NCBI GenBank assembly: GCA_025201845.1
Contig: MU604032.1
Span: forward strand, 4,601 to 50,962
Source of the DNA: Martensiomyces pterosporus
Taxonomy: Eukaryota > Kickxellomycota > Kickxellomycetes > Kickxellales > Kickxellaceae
Length of the DNA: 46,362 bases
Direction of reading: 5' to 3'
In this document: positions 9,684 through 19,324 of the stretch, one piece after another
Layout: every line of letters begins with the position of its first letter
Position numbering within the stretch: position 1 is the first letter of the stretch
Program-made: the position numbers and the translations under genes
Notes under the pieces: model-generated
Databases searched by the model: none
Told to the model about the DNA's origin: nothing
Seen by the model: only the letters and a program-made list of their open reading frames with translations

Positions 9684-10178
9684 ATGCGGCTTACGGTTTC
9701 AGCTCTTGTCGCTGTTCTGCTCTACGTCCTTGTGGGTGTTAGCGGACAACCGCAAAAGCCACCGACGCAATGGCAGCTGGGTGTGGTCAAAGCAGGCGCG
9801 CAGGACTGGGAGCACGACATGCTTGCAAAGCTCAACCAGGCGCGCGCACGCGCGGGCAAGCCAGACATACAGCTGGACAACCGCGTCAGCAGCATGGCAC
9901 AGTCGCATTCGGACCACATGGCCTCGACCTACATGCTGACTCATGCTGACCCCAAAGGCTCGATCGATCAGCGTGCAACCGCCACGGGCATAAAGTGGGT
10001 CAATGTCGGAGAGAACATTGCGTACGGGTATCAGACGGTTGACGAGGCGATTGCTGGGTGGACCAGCAGCCCAGAGCACTACGCCAACATGGTCGGCGAC
10101 TTCAATTTGGTCGGGTTTGGCAAGCAGGATGGCAAGGGCATGACTTTCTGGACCCAGAACTTTATAAAATCAAGATAA
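9684..10178 (+). CDS. Secreted CAP/SCP-domain protein, compact form
   Basis: This 164-aa product has a signal peptide (about 1-21, hydrophobic core VSALVAVLLYVLVGV) followed almost directly by one CAP domain of the short bacterial/fungal YkwD type. The domain opens with DWEHDMLAKLNQARARAGKP. It keeps the CAP pocket residues: H87 (LTHADP), E110 (VGENIAYG), and E131-H132 (SSPEHYANM). It ends with FWTQNF. CAP proteins are secreted lipid- or ligand-binding proteins; fungal members (Pry type) bind sterols and fatty acids, but which ligand this one binds is unknown. There is no tail after the domain, unlike the other two CAP genes nearby. The start is fixed by the ATG preceding the signal peptide. 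Confidence 0.9.
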   Translation: MRLTVSALVAVLLYVLVGVSGQPQKPPTQWQLGVVKAGAQDWEHDMLAKLNQARARAGKPDIQLDNRVSSMAQSHSDHMASTYMLTHADPKGSIDQRATATGIKWVNVGENIAYGYQTVDEAIAGWTSSPEHYANMVGDFNLVGFGKQDGKGMTFWTQNFIKSR

Positions 10179-10248
10179 ACAAGCCATCAAGCATTTTTTG
10201 TTTATATTTCGTTTCATTCGTTATTCGTCAAAAAAGGTATAGAAAGAG

Positions 10249-10254
10249 AATAAA
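10249..10254 (+). terminator. Polyadenylation signal candidate for the first CAP gene
   Basis: AATAAA lies 71 bp past the stop codon in AT-rich 3' flanking sequence, before the 3' end of the convergent methyltransferase gene. Confidence 0.5.
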
Positions 10255-10341
10255 TAATGGAAAGCAGAACAATGCCACATAGCTGCAGTTCACTGGATTC
10301 ACGTAGGCCGCCACATACACACACAGTGCTGGTGGTGGAAT

Positions 10342-11304
10342 TCATTTGCTGCTCTGGGGCTGCGTCCTGGGCTTGATTCCAAAGTACGCAACCATTATGC
10401 CGCCATAGATGGGCTCGTACCCCTGACCGTGGACATAGAACCCGGCTTTGCGAATGGACTTGACAAACTCGCGCTGGTGCGGGAAGCTCCTGGCGCTCCT
10501 CACCAGCCGCGCATACGATGCCCTGTCATTTGCCAGAATGCCACCCAAGAAGGGCACCGCTCTGTCCCAGTACCAGTCGGTTGCAATCCTCAAAACGGGC
10601 GACTCCACAAACCCGTACTCCAAGCATGCAAACCGGCCCCCGGGCTTCAAAACACGGTATGCCTCGTCAAGGGCCTTTTCGGGATGTGCCAGGTTGTGCA
10701 TTCCCGCAGAGATGCTGTAAATGTCCACAGAGTTGCTTGGGATGTTGGCAAGATTCTCGGCATCACCCTGTGCAAACGTAACACGGCCATCCTTCATCCA
10801 CGGAGTGTCCGACAGACGGCGCTTGCCTGCGGACAGCATGCCTGGATTGAAGTCCACCACATGCACATTCGATGTGCGGTCGCCGTTGATCTTGTCCTGG
10901 TACGCCAGATAGCGCTTGGCAATCTCGCAGGTGCCGCCGGCAACGTCCAGCAGCTTGTCGCCTGGAGAGGGCGCCATCTTGTTGACAAAGATGCTCTTCC
11001 ACCTGGGGTTTCCGCCAAACGACATGATGTTGCTCACGCGTGTGTATTTCTCGGCCACCTTCCAGTACGTGTCGCTCATGATGTCGGCCTTGGAATCAAT
11101 GGGCACCGAGTCGCGGTACAGGTCAGAGACGGCAGCATCGGCGGATGTGAGGTCGGAGGCGGTCAGAAGCTTTTGAGTTGGCTTGGAGGTGGTGGTTATC
11201 GCACGCGTGGCAGCGGCAGCAGCTGGGCTGGCAACCATGCTGAAGAGGGTGTTTTTCATTGAGAGACCAGTGGTCCTCATAAACGATAGGGTGTTTGTAA
11301 ACAT
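10342..11304 (-). CDS. COQ5: COQ5/UbiE-family C-methyltransferase, mitochondrial
   Basis: The product is 320 aa. COQ5 methylates the ring of 2-polyprenyl-6-methoxy-1,4-benzoquinol in ubiquinone synthesis, on the matrix face of the inner mitochondrial membrane. The first 45 residues are rich in Ser/Thr/Ala/Arg with almost no acidic residues, like a matrix presequence. SAM motif I is LLDVAGGTCEIAKRYL (Asp120). Later motifs are VVDFNPGML, YRVLKPGGRFACLEYG, and GGILANDRASYARLVRSARSFPHQREF, all aligning with COQ5. Some signature positions are unusual: SISAGMHNL replaces the familiar SFGIRN, and VSNIMSFGGNPRWK replaces MNDxMSxGxHRxWK. It is therefore either a divergent COQ5 or a paralogue. It converges with the first CAP gene, 163 bp apart. 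Confidence 0.82.
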   Translation of the reverse strand: MFTNTLSFMRTTGLSMKNTLFSMVASPAAAAATRAITTTSKPTQKLLTASDLTSADAAVSDLYRDSVPIDSKADIMSDTYWKVAEKYTRVSNIMSFGGNPRWKSIFVNKMAPSPGDKLLDVAGGTCEIAKRYLAYQDKINGDRTSNVHVVDFNPGMLSAGKRRLSDTPWMKDGRVTFAQGDAENLANIPSNSVDIYSISAGMHNLAHPEKALDEAYRVLKPGGRFACLEYGFVESPVLRIATDWYWDRAVPFLGGILANDRASYARLVRSARSFPHQREFVKSIRKAGFYVHGQGYEPIYGGIMVAYFGIKPRTQPQSSK

Positions 11305-12560
11305 TTGTCAAAATAGGTCGTTAGTCAATAAGAAGCCAAGGGCGAGGAAGGGTAGGGAGGGGAGTGTGATTCTTCGTTAGATGAAGGAGCCGGCCCATTG
11401 CTGCCTGCACACCCCTGGCTATTTAACAAGCGGGTGCGAGTGGATCCTGCTCGCACAGAGCAATATATCTCAGCCACCCACTCTCTTGCTCATCACCATT
11501 GCCAGTGGCCACGAGACAAGCAATAGTTCCAAATGAAGAAGTGTTGGTTACAATCAGTATCATCTACTTGCGCCTCTCCGCACAAACAAGGCGCTCAATG
11601 TAATTTTCAATACAGCATGATGAACGGTGCAGGCGGGGCTGAGTTGGGAGACGTTGCAAGTGGCAAACACAGACGTTTTTATTGTGGAACGACTTGGCGG
11701 CAAACACCAAGAAGCATTGTCGCTCAGAGACGGAGAGGCTTATTATTAATACATTGCGCAATCGTATGCTTCATCGTTTCTCAATGGTCCCATCTGCGGA
11801 AACAGGCACTCCTTGCCGCCTTGTCAAGCGCAGTTTATGGCGGCGGTGGTGGCGGAAAATGCTGCCGCTGTTGGTGGCAGCACCGGCGCTGCAGCGTATA
11901 TCGCGTGCATTTGCCTTGGCCATTGTTCAGGTGGCCCAAACGCCATGTGCAAACCAAGAAACAAGCAGTGCGCTCGCCCTCCATTCAATGCGCAGAGCGC
12001 AGCCTGTGACCCGAGCTAAACCGGTTTGAAAAGGAAAGGGAACCGCCAACCAGGAAAATCGAGCTATAAAGCAATGCCTGCTCAAAGGACAAGGCATAAA
12101 GCACGGCCCAGAATATTCTCGTGCATACATCCCGCTGTTTTCGCAGCCGTAGCCCCTTTCGCTGGTAAGAATGCTGTGAGCGAGACTGGGCAGATATTTG
12201 AAAGGGGGGAAAAACCAAAATTAGCAGCAGCGAAAGGAGCGCGGAGATGTCAAGTCTCATCTGCCTCTCTCTACCAAGACCAAAAAAAAGCACCTTTGAT
12301 GTTTGATTTTTCCGCGCTAGGGCACTACGAGCAAATGGTGTCTTTTGCATGTGTCTATGGAAGCGTGCGAGTGGTGAGCGCGAGGCCCTGTTCTCCGCGT
12401 TAGGCGTATTTTTAGATGCATGAGGCGCTGTTATACGCGCACCAGGATTCCATAGACGGCATCAGAAAAGAACGAAGAAATCAAGTCTGCACCATATCCG
12501 CCTGCTCACTCGCCACTCTAATATACCCCATCCGCAGACGTGTGCAAATGTATCGTCGCA

Positions 12561-12567
12561 TATATAG
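12561..12567 (+). promoter_or_regulatory. TATA-like element of the two-domain CAP gene
   Basis: TATATAG lies 159 bp upstream of the ATG at 12726. A second TATAAAA (12718-12724) abuts the start codon and is too close to drive a transcript containing the signal peptide, so the upstream element is preferred. Confidence 0.45.
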
Positions 12568-12670
12568 CACTCGGCATTCTGGAGCTACCCTCCAGCTGAG
12601 AAGGGAATGCGCATTGCAAAATTTTCTGCATCCACATTTACGACGTCCTATTTATTTGCATTATTCACGC

Positions 12671-12700
12671 CTCCGTTCGTCTCCGTTCGTCTCCGTTCAT
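12671..12700. repeat. 10-bp tandem repeat, three copies
   Basis: CTCCGTTCGT occurs twice perfectly and a third time with one change (CTCCGTTCAT). The block ends 25 bp before the ATG of the two-domain CAP gene, so it should lie in its 5' UTR or core promoter. Confidence 0.85.
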
Positions 12701-12725
12701 ATTCATTTCGTTGCACATATAAAAT

Positions 12726-14489
12726 ATGATGAAATACGCCTGCATTCTACTCCTCAGCCTCACGTTGGTTCCTCTGGCCCTGGTGGCCGGGGATGGGCGA
12801 GCTGGCAGCAGCCGTGCTCGATTGCACTCTCGCTCGCAGATTGCCGAGGCGGCAGACATCCCAGACTACATCCTGGTAACGCCCGACCAAGTGGCTATGG
12901 CACCCTCGGGGCCCTCTGGCTTGGCCAGCGCAGGACTGAACAACATGATGTGTCTTGTGAACCGGCAGAGGTTTAACCGGAACCTAACAACAATGGCGCT
13001 GGACGCCGGCCTGATACGGTATGCGCAGTCGCGGGCAGAATTCCTGGCCAGCAGCAACGCCACCATCGAGAGCAACAGCGCTGCAAGAACGGGCAACGCC
13101 TCCATGCCCACCCTCGACAAGAGCAGGTGGCTCGACGTCAAAGAAAACCTGCTCTACACCACAAACAACCCCACAAAGGCGCAGTGGATGTTTGAGGAAG
13201 ACCCGCTGGCCATGAGCAACATTCTGCTGCCCAACGCCACATACTTTGGCGCCGGGTACCAGGACGGCTATTATGTGCAGGTCTTCGGAAAGCCTGTGGA
13301 CTTTTCCTCGCTCGAAACAGACACCTTCCCCTGGTGCCCGGCAAACGAGACATTCTGGAACTGGGTCTACCCTAGCGGCATTCCGGGGGTAAAGGGCGAT
13401 GGCGACCACTTGCACGGCACCTTCTTCCCCTACAAGGACTACCAGAACGCCGTGGTCAACTGCAACACGCAGAACCTGTGGTTCGACAACGGGCGCGTCA
13501 ACGGGACCGAGACATACGGATTTCTGCCCACAAATGGCACCGTGCCGTTCATGAAGAGCATCGATGCCCTTCCCAACGTCGCCCCAGCCAACTCCTCGAC
13601 GCCATTTCAAGCCATCGCTGGGTCAGGCGAGCAGGGAATGACGAAAGACGAGCTCAACCTGATGGCCTGCCTCATCAACGCCCGGCGCTACGCCTCTTGT
13701 CTGCCACCGCTGGCGCTGCACCCCAAGCTCATTGCCTCGGCACAGGCACAGAGCTACATGATGAACCGCGCGCTAAACATGAGCCACTTTAGCTCGGGTG
13801 GTCCGGAGGCACAGCGGGTCAAAAGACGGGGGTTTGTGTTCAGCACCCTGGGCGAGAACGTGGGCTCCAACCTCCACAATGTTGTTGACGCCCATGGCGC
13901 ATTCAGCGAAAGCCAGGGACACCTGAACAACATTCTAGGGGTCGGCTATGCCTTCTTTGGGGTCGGTCGATCGGGCCAGTACTGGACGGTAGACTTTTCC
14001 ACTCCCATGGACACAAAGGAGATCCCAGACCCAAGGACGGTCCCCCTGTGCCCTGGCAATGAGACTGCCATCGCCATTGCATTCCCCAATGGCCTCCCAA
14101 AGGAGCCAAGGCTCCAGAAAACAGCATGTGGCGGCACAGTGGCAACATCGGTGCCATACCCGCCATATATTCTCTCCCAGATGGCAAAGACAGTGTCAAG
14201 CACACTATTCACGACTGCCACCAGCCATCCTAGGCGGACATCAGCTACGGCTGCTGCCACGCCAACCCCAATGCCGACTGTGGCAACTGTGGTGAGTGTG
14301 ACAACGCTTTCTGGCCTGCTGACTGTGGTCGGAGTGAGCTCGAGCGATGGCACCGCGGAGAGCAGCGAGAATGGTAACGACGGCGCGTCGACTCCCACGC
14401 CAACCACTACCATCAGGGCAGTATCGTCAGCACCAGTGGCTGTTGAGACCGCGCACCCGCCCACTACTACCCCTGCGCAATTATTCTAG
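12726..14489 (+). CDS. Secreted protein with two tandem CAP/SCP-like domains
   Basis: The product is 587 aa with a signal peptide (about 1-21, YACILLLSLTLVPLALVAG). Two CAP-like units follow. Unit 1 (about 70-215) begins NMMCLVNRQRFNRN and keeps the Glu in DVKENLLY, but the two pocket histidines are gone and its EExxH-type segment reads EEDPLAMSN. Unit 2 (about 310-440) begins NLMACLINARRYASCLPPL and keeps all the expected residues: MSHFSS, LGENVG, SESQGHLNN. Between them is a Gly/Pro/Trp/Tyr-rich segment, and after unit 1 several N-glycosylation sequons occur. The last 90 residues are Ser/Thr/Pro-rich, as in cell-wall-associated proteins, without an obvious GPI tail. One active plus one degenerate CAP domain suggests the first is structural; that is inference. 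Confidence 0.85.
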   Translation: MMKYACILLLSLTLVPLALVAGDGRAGSSRARLHSRSQIAEAADIPDYILVTPDQVAMAPSGPSGLASAGLNNMMCLVNRQRFNRNLTTMALDAGLIRYAQSRAEFLASSNATIESNSAARTGNASMPTLDKSRWLDVKENLLYTTNNPTKAQWMFEEDPLAMSNILLPNATYFGAGYQDGYYVQVFGKPVDFSSLETDTFPWCPANETFWNWVYPSGIPGVKGDGDHLHGTFFPYKDYQNAVVNCNTQNLWFDNGRVNGTETYGFLPTNGTVPFMKSIDALPNVAPANSSTPFQAIAGSGEQGMTKDELNLMACLINARRYASCLPPLALHPKLIASAQAQSYMMNRALNMSHFSSGGPEAQRVKRRGFVFSTLGENVGSNLHNVVDAHGAFSESQGHLNNILGVGYAFFGVGRSGQYWTVDFSTPMDTKEIPDPRTVPLCPGNETAIAIAFPNGLPKEPRLQKTACGGTVATSVPYPPYILSQMAKTVSSTLFTTATSHPRRTSATAAATPTPMPTVATVVSVTTLSGLLTVVGVSSSDGTAESSENGNDGASTPTPTTTIRAVSSAPVAVETAHPPTTTPAQLF

Positions 14490-16276
14490 ATGTAATTTCT
14501 ATGATATGTTAACCCCAAGCAGAGACAGTGGAATGCTGCATGAGTCCGATAATTGAGCAAGAGGCCAAACAAGCAGGCTGATTGATGGGGGGACTATTTC
14601 ATCATCGCGCATCGCAATCCGAATCTGGAAAGCGCAAACAAGTGTGTGTGGGATACTTCTCGAGGGAAGCCTTACCAAGCCTGTTTCTGAAAGACAGAGT
14701 GCTGCAACGCCTGCTCCCACTCGCCACCCTTTTGATAGGGAGCCTGCATGTGTGGAGGTGACTTTACTGTGAAAAGTGGCAGACAGGTGTGCCGGCATGC
14801 GAGCATACAGAGCGTGCAAGCAAGCATATTGCCCTCCTGCATGGACACTAGCAGTGTGGGCGGGGGTTCTCTCTCTCCTCCACACGTGTGTGCATATTCC
14901 AGAACGCGCATGCACCAGTGCTTGCTGTGTCTGCACCACCCTCATACTCCGGTCCTGTGTTTACGCGGCGTCTAGTCAGCGAGAGGCAGCCTACCTTGAA
15001 GCGTGATGATCGACAGGCCCATTGAGATGTTTACATGTGCGGCAGAAATACGATCGGCGCTTCGTCTAAAATGGCTAGCAGCCGAGTCGCACATGGCGGC
15101 TTCCTGGTGCAGCAGCCCCCAGACCGCCTGAGCCGCGATGAGACCCCGTATCGGTGACAGCAAGGCGGCAAGCAGCTCTTGCTATTGGGCTAAACCTCGG
15201 CGCGCCAAAAGAGACAGGAAACTACGCAAGCGCAATTCCATTTATGTCCCACCGGCTATACCTAAAAACAATAAATACTGCCATAGCGGATATGGCTGTT
15301 CCACCCTCCTTCTTTCTTCCAGGCTGCCGGGCCAAGAGAGACCGATGGCAGCCGGCGCGGACCGCCTACGCTGCTCTGCTGTTTACGCCTGGGAGCGTGA
15401 GGAAAAGCGAAAACAAAGCGCAAACCTGAATGGACCTTGCTCTAGCAGAAAAGGGCCATCGTCACCACAATTGCAGCCCGACACGATAGGTATGCGTGTG
15501 CCTTCGCGCACTCTGCTGCCAGTGCTGCTGCCAGTGCTGCTGCCTGCGCGCCCAGCATGCGCGCTGGTGGGGGGACTATTCAGAAGAGATGCGAGCAATT
15601 TTGCACAACGGCGAGCCAGAAGGATCGGCGAGCATGTCTCGTCGCCGTAATAGACAAATATTACATGCACGTCGACGCAAATCCCCTCCCAGCGTCTTGC
15701 ACATCTCTAGCAGCACCGACGCCCACAGGCGTGCTGCTCCTTTATGGCAAAATGCCTCTTTCTGCGTGCCAGAGATGCAACAGACCACACGGCTGGCCCC
15801 CGAAAAACAACAACAAATAGGGACACAGGATGCTGGGCATGCTAAAGATAGGCAGCCCACATCTCAGCTCTTCCTTCGCCCCCTCGCTTCGGACCGCCTA
15901 GGAGCACACTCTGCGATAGATACATGCGCGAAAGGGATTTCTTTCCCCGGCGTCTTTGTGTGTGCTGCTGCTGCTGTGCTGTTGGGGGGTCGTTTCATGC
16001 ATCTCGCGCACGCCTATTATACAAATACTCTTCTCCGTCGCCGCTAGCCTCGTCTCTTCCCTTTTCTCTTCTAACGACTGCTACTTTTCCATCTCTATTT
16101 TCCACCCTCCCCCTTGCGCGTTCCCCTCTTTCGTACTTTATATCTCCTCTTGGTGTATTGTCAGGCTGTGCCGAATCTCTCACCAAGCACCCCCGAAGCA
16201 TCTTTCTCGTAATTGTTTGTAGCAACTCCCACCCTGTTTTTGCATCCTCCCCCTCCCCCGCTTTGATAACACAACA
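14490..16276. other. Intergenic region between two CAP genes
   Basis: This is about 1.8 kb without a supportable gene. Open frames here are short, cysteine- or serine-rich by composition, and overlap on both strands. A 12-bp near-tandem TGCTGCCAGTGC repeat occurs around 15519-15542. The last 250 bp before 16277 are strongly pyrimidine-rich, typical of a fungal promoter/5' leader. Confidence 0.5.
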
Positions 16277-17326
16277 ATGAAGTTTGTCTCCGCTCTCGTT
16301 GCCCTCGCCACCTCCGTTGCCGTTGTTGCTGCCGACCCGTACCAGGTCTCCAAGGACCTCTGCTGTGCGTGCAATTCCCGTCGCAAGGACAACGGCCTCC
16401 CTCCCCTCCAGTGGGTCCAGTAAGTATCCGCATTGTGTAGGCGCATTTCTCGTTGGGTGTGGGGAGATTGATGTGCCAAAGGAGCACAATTGCAACCGAA
16501 TTGACAGTGCATCGATTTGTGCCAGCAGCCACAGGCGACCTTTTGAGCGCCGAGTGGCTTGGTGTCCGTGTATGTATCATGCGCTAACAACAGCAGCACG
16601 CACTGGCGCCGCCGCCATTTCGCAAACCATTGTGCTTAACACGACGATAGGAGCATCAGTGATGCCGCCGGACGTCACAGCCAGTGGATGTACGACAACA
16701 ACGACATGAGCCACTTTGAGAACGGCCCCTCCGACCCCAACTACGGTCTTGCCCAGCGCCTCGCCGCCGTTGGACTCAAGTTCAGCACTGCTGCCGAGAA
16801 CGTCGGTGCCAACTTCACAGATGTCACCTCGGTGACCAATGCCTGGATGAACTCGGAGGGACACAGAGCCAACATCCTCGGCCAGGGCTCGACCCTCTGC
16901 GGTGGTGGTGTCTCGAGCGCCAAGGGCTTCTACACCCTTGACCTGGCTGCGCCCATGGACAAGGCCGCCTCCAACAGCTACATCTCCCTCTCTTGCCAGG
17001 GCGACAAGTATGTTGGTCCCGAAACCCCCTCTGGACGCGTTCCCTTCGCTGCCCAGCCCAACCCCGCTCCCAGCACCAAGCCCTCCCCTGCTCCTGTTGC
17101 TGCTCCTGTTGCTGCCCCTGCCAAGCCCAGCCCTGTTCCCCACGCCGCTCCTTCTCCTTCTCCTGTGCCCGCTCCTGCCCCTGCTCCTGCCCCTGCTCCT
17201 GCCCCTGCCCCTATCGCTCACGCTCCTGCTGCTGGCAAGTGCAAGCGCGTTCCCAAGGGCTCCATTGCTGCTGGCAAGTGCAAGCCCTGCAAGAAGTGCG
17301 GCAACAAGGCTCCCTTCAGCAAGTAA
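16277..17326 (+). CDS. Secreted CAP/SCP-domain protein with Pro/Ala-rich linker and Cys/Lys tail (two exons)
   Basis: Exon 1 is 16277-16419 and exon 2 is 16651-17326; joined they encode 272 aa. Exon 1 carries a signal peptide (MKFVSALVALATSVAVVAA) and the first CAP helix, including CCACNSRRKDNGLPPLQWVQ. Exon 2 continues in phase with SISDAAGRHSQWMYDNNDMS. The CAP pocket residues are present: His in DMSHFENG, Glu in AAENVGAN, and Glu-Gly-His in NSEGHRANILG. After the domain (about residue 175) come some 60 residues dominated by Pro-Ala repeats, then a basic tail with five cysteines (GKCKRVPKG, GKCKPCKKCGNK). The tail has two copies of an AAGKCK unit. Such a linker plus tail suggests display at, or binding to, a wall or polyanionic surface; that is inference. 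The exon 2 frame alone lacks a signal peptide, which is why the intron is required. Confidence 0.88.
16420..16650 (+). other. Spliceosomal intron (231 bp) in the third CAP gene
   Basis: The donor is GTAAGT at 16420 and the acceptor TAG at 16648-16650, with a CTTAAC branch-point-like sequence at 16635-16640. Splicing joins the signal peptide and first CAP helix to the rest of the domain in frame. The intron interior contains stops in the reading phase. Confidence 0.88.
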
Positions 17327-17799
17327 ACGCCCTCTTTCTCTCACCATAAACGAGCTTGAGGCTCTCCCTAACGACCATCTGCCCACTCATGCTTTCTACT
17401 AGTGTGTATGTTTTTTAATGCTGCTGCAGCCGGCTCTAGGCCCACTCTGCTCCACATGTCCTAGCTCCGGCACATGTAGGTGGAGACCAAGTGCTCTTTG
17501 GCCTCTCCTTCGTGTATTCATTACGACCTTTTTCTTTCTTTCTCTCGTTTCCAACTCTCTGACAAAGATTTCCTTATTAAACCATCGTTACCACCATCGC
17601 CCTATTGCCCCATCACCTTATCGCCCATCGCCAGCCACCGGACATTCAAAGTGGCCGGACAGCAAAGTAGAGGCGCCCCTCCGCAAACGCCGCACCAGTT
17701 CTCGCACATACACGTCAGCAGCACAAGCACCCGCCTTGTCTCTCTGCTTCTTCTCCAATCCCTGTTTGCTTTTGCACCGAAATTACGCTCTTTTTGGAA
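17327..17799. other. Intergenic, pyridoxal kinase promoter region
   Basis: This stretch of 473 bp holds the 3' end of the third CAP gene and then C/T-rich sequence (for example around 17525-17550), typical of a fungal promoter leader. No coding sequence is recognised. Confidence 0.5.
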
Positions 17800-18780
17800 A
17801 TGACCCACACGAAGGTGCTCTCAATCCAGTCGCATGTGGTCTCCGGGTACGTCGGCAATCGCGCCGCTACCTTCCCCCTGCAATTGCTGGGCCACGAAGT
17901 AGACGTAATCAACACCGTCCAGTTCAGCAACCACACCGGGTACAACAAGTTCCACGGCGAGCGGTTCCCCGCATCGCACATCCTCGACCTCTTTGACGGG
18001 ATCAAGGAAAACGGCCTGGACACCTACACGCACCTCCTCACCGGATACATGGGCAACAGCGAGAACATCAGGGCTGTTGAGGCCATTGCGAAGGAGCTGC
18101 TGGCCAAGCGGCCCGAGCTGGTCTTTGTGCTGGACCCGGTCATGGGCGATGACGGTGCTCTGTACGTGCCGCAGGAGCTCATCGGCCTTTACCGCGATGT
18201 CCTGTGTCCGCTGGCGAACCTTGTCACGCCCAACCAGTTCGAGGCGGAGCTGCTTTCGGGCGTCAAGATCCACTCTTTGGAGGATGCCAAGCAGGCGTGC
18301 GATGCGCTGCATGCGCTGGGCGTGCCCAATGTCGTCATCACGTCGTCGGTGCTTGCTGAAGACAAAACCCTGGGCGAGGACGAAAGGAAGCTGCTGCACC
18401 TCGTGGGGTCTGAGCTGGACCTTGCCACGGGCAACAAGCACCAGTTCCGCATCTCGTTCCCGCGCCTCGAGGGGTACTTCACGGGCTCGGGCGATTTCTT
18501 CGCTGCTCTCACCATGGCCAGACATGCTGCAGCCGTCCAGGAGTTCGACAAGGGCTCGCTGGGCGCACTCGCCAAGGCGTGCGAGCTGGCCACGTCGACG
18601 CAGGTGGGAGTCATGGACGCCACGCAGAAGCACCAGCAGGCAACAGGCGTCCCCGTCCCCAAGAACCTTGTCCGCGGCACCAGGCCCTCCGACATGGTGC
18701 GCGGATTCGAGCTCCGGATCATCCCCTCTCAGCACCTGATCACCAAGCCGGTGCTGGACTTCAAATCCGTTGCCATCTAG
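17800..18780 (+). CDS. BUD16: Pyridoxal kinase
   Basis: This cytosolic enzyme phosphorylates pyridoxal, pyridoxine and pyridoxamine with ATP to make vitamin B6 phosphates. I start it at ATG 17800; two more upstream codons are open only from a TTG. The product is 326 aa, close to the family norm of about 310. The N-terminus has the PdxK/PdxY signature VLSIQSHVVSGYVGNRAATFPLQLLGHEVD, followed by the NTVQFSNHTGY substrate segment. The ATP-site stretch is VFVLDPVMGDDGALYVP. The anion-hole/catalytic motif is TGSGDFFAAL with Asp232, where GTGDxF is usual. The C-terminal 30 residues are ordinary for the fungal branch. Identification is secure. Confidence 0.95.
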   Translation: MTHTKVLSIQSHVVSGYVGNRAATFPLQLLGHEVDVINTVQFSNHTGYNKFHGERFPASHILDLFDGIKENGLDTYTHLLTGYMGNSENIRAVEAIAKELLAKRPELVFVLDPVMGDDGALYVPQELIGLYRDVLCPLANLVTPNQFEAELLSGVKIHSLEDAKQACDALHALGVPNVVITSSVLAEDKTLGEDERKLLHLVGSELDLATGNKHQFRISFPRLEGYFTGSGDFFAALTMARHAAAVQEFDKGSLGALAKACELATSTQVGVMDATQKHQQATGVPVPKNLVRGTRPSDMVRGFELRIIPSQHLITKPVLDFKSVAI

Positions 18781-18839
18781 ACACGATGGCCCGTCTCACT
18801 GCTCTCATGCTGTCTCAGAGCGCTTTATTGGTATTGGAC

Positions 18840-18845
18840 AATAAA
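18840..18845 (+). terminator. Polyadenylation signal candidate for pyridoxal kinase
   Basis: AATAAA lies 60 bp after the pyridoxal kinase stop and continues into an A-tract. Confidence 0.55.
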
Positions 18846-19324
18846 AAAGGTTACATGTTACAAATGAAGCACACCAAACGCTCTTGACATCTCCTGCTCG
18901 CTTACATCTACATGGGTAGCCAAACCAGGGGTCACAGGGAGAAATAGAGGCAAACGCATTAGCACATGGCATCCAAACTCGCAACATAGTGCCCACGCCC
19001 TCATGACAAGCAGATATGCCGTGTTGCATGCTTGACCCCTCAGAGATCTTGGTGTGAATTGTGTGTCCGCATGTTTGTCTCAGCAAAAAGTGCAGAATTT
19101 GTTTTAATCACCGGGGACAGCACTGCAACAGCAACACCAAAAGGCGCACTGGCATTGACAGAATTCTTACCTTATCAGCACAACTCCATGAATTGCAGCG
19201 ACAGCAGTCAGCCCAGCTGACGAAGCCAGCGGCACTATCTATGATTACCAAGACGAGAAGATGCACAGTGGCTGGGCGAATGTTAGCAAAAGCAGGCTCC
19301 GTCCACTGACAGCGATATTAACGA

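Larger units (their letters stand above)
11305..12725. other. Intergenic, divergent promoter region
   Basis: About 1.4 kb lies between the methyltransferase (minus) and the two-domain CAP gene (plus). Short open frames occur but show no recognisable protein features. A TATA-like element (12561-12567) and a 10-bp tandem repeat (12671-12700) lie at the right end, in front of the CAP gene. Confidence 0.5.

Noticed and set aside
11533..12009. 158-codon frame between COQ5 and the two-domain CAP gene
   Set aside because: Overlapping frames on both strands are similar in length, and the product is Cys/Arg/Gln-rich with no recognisable feature.
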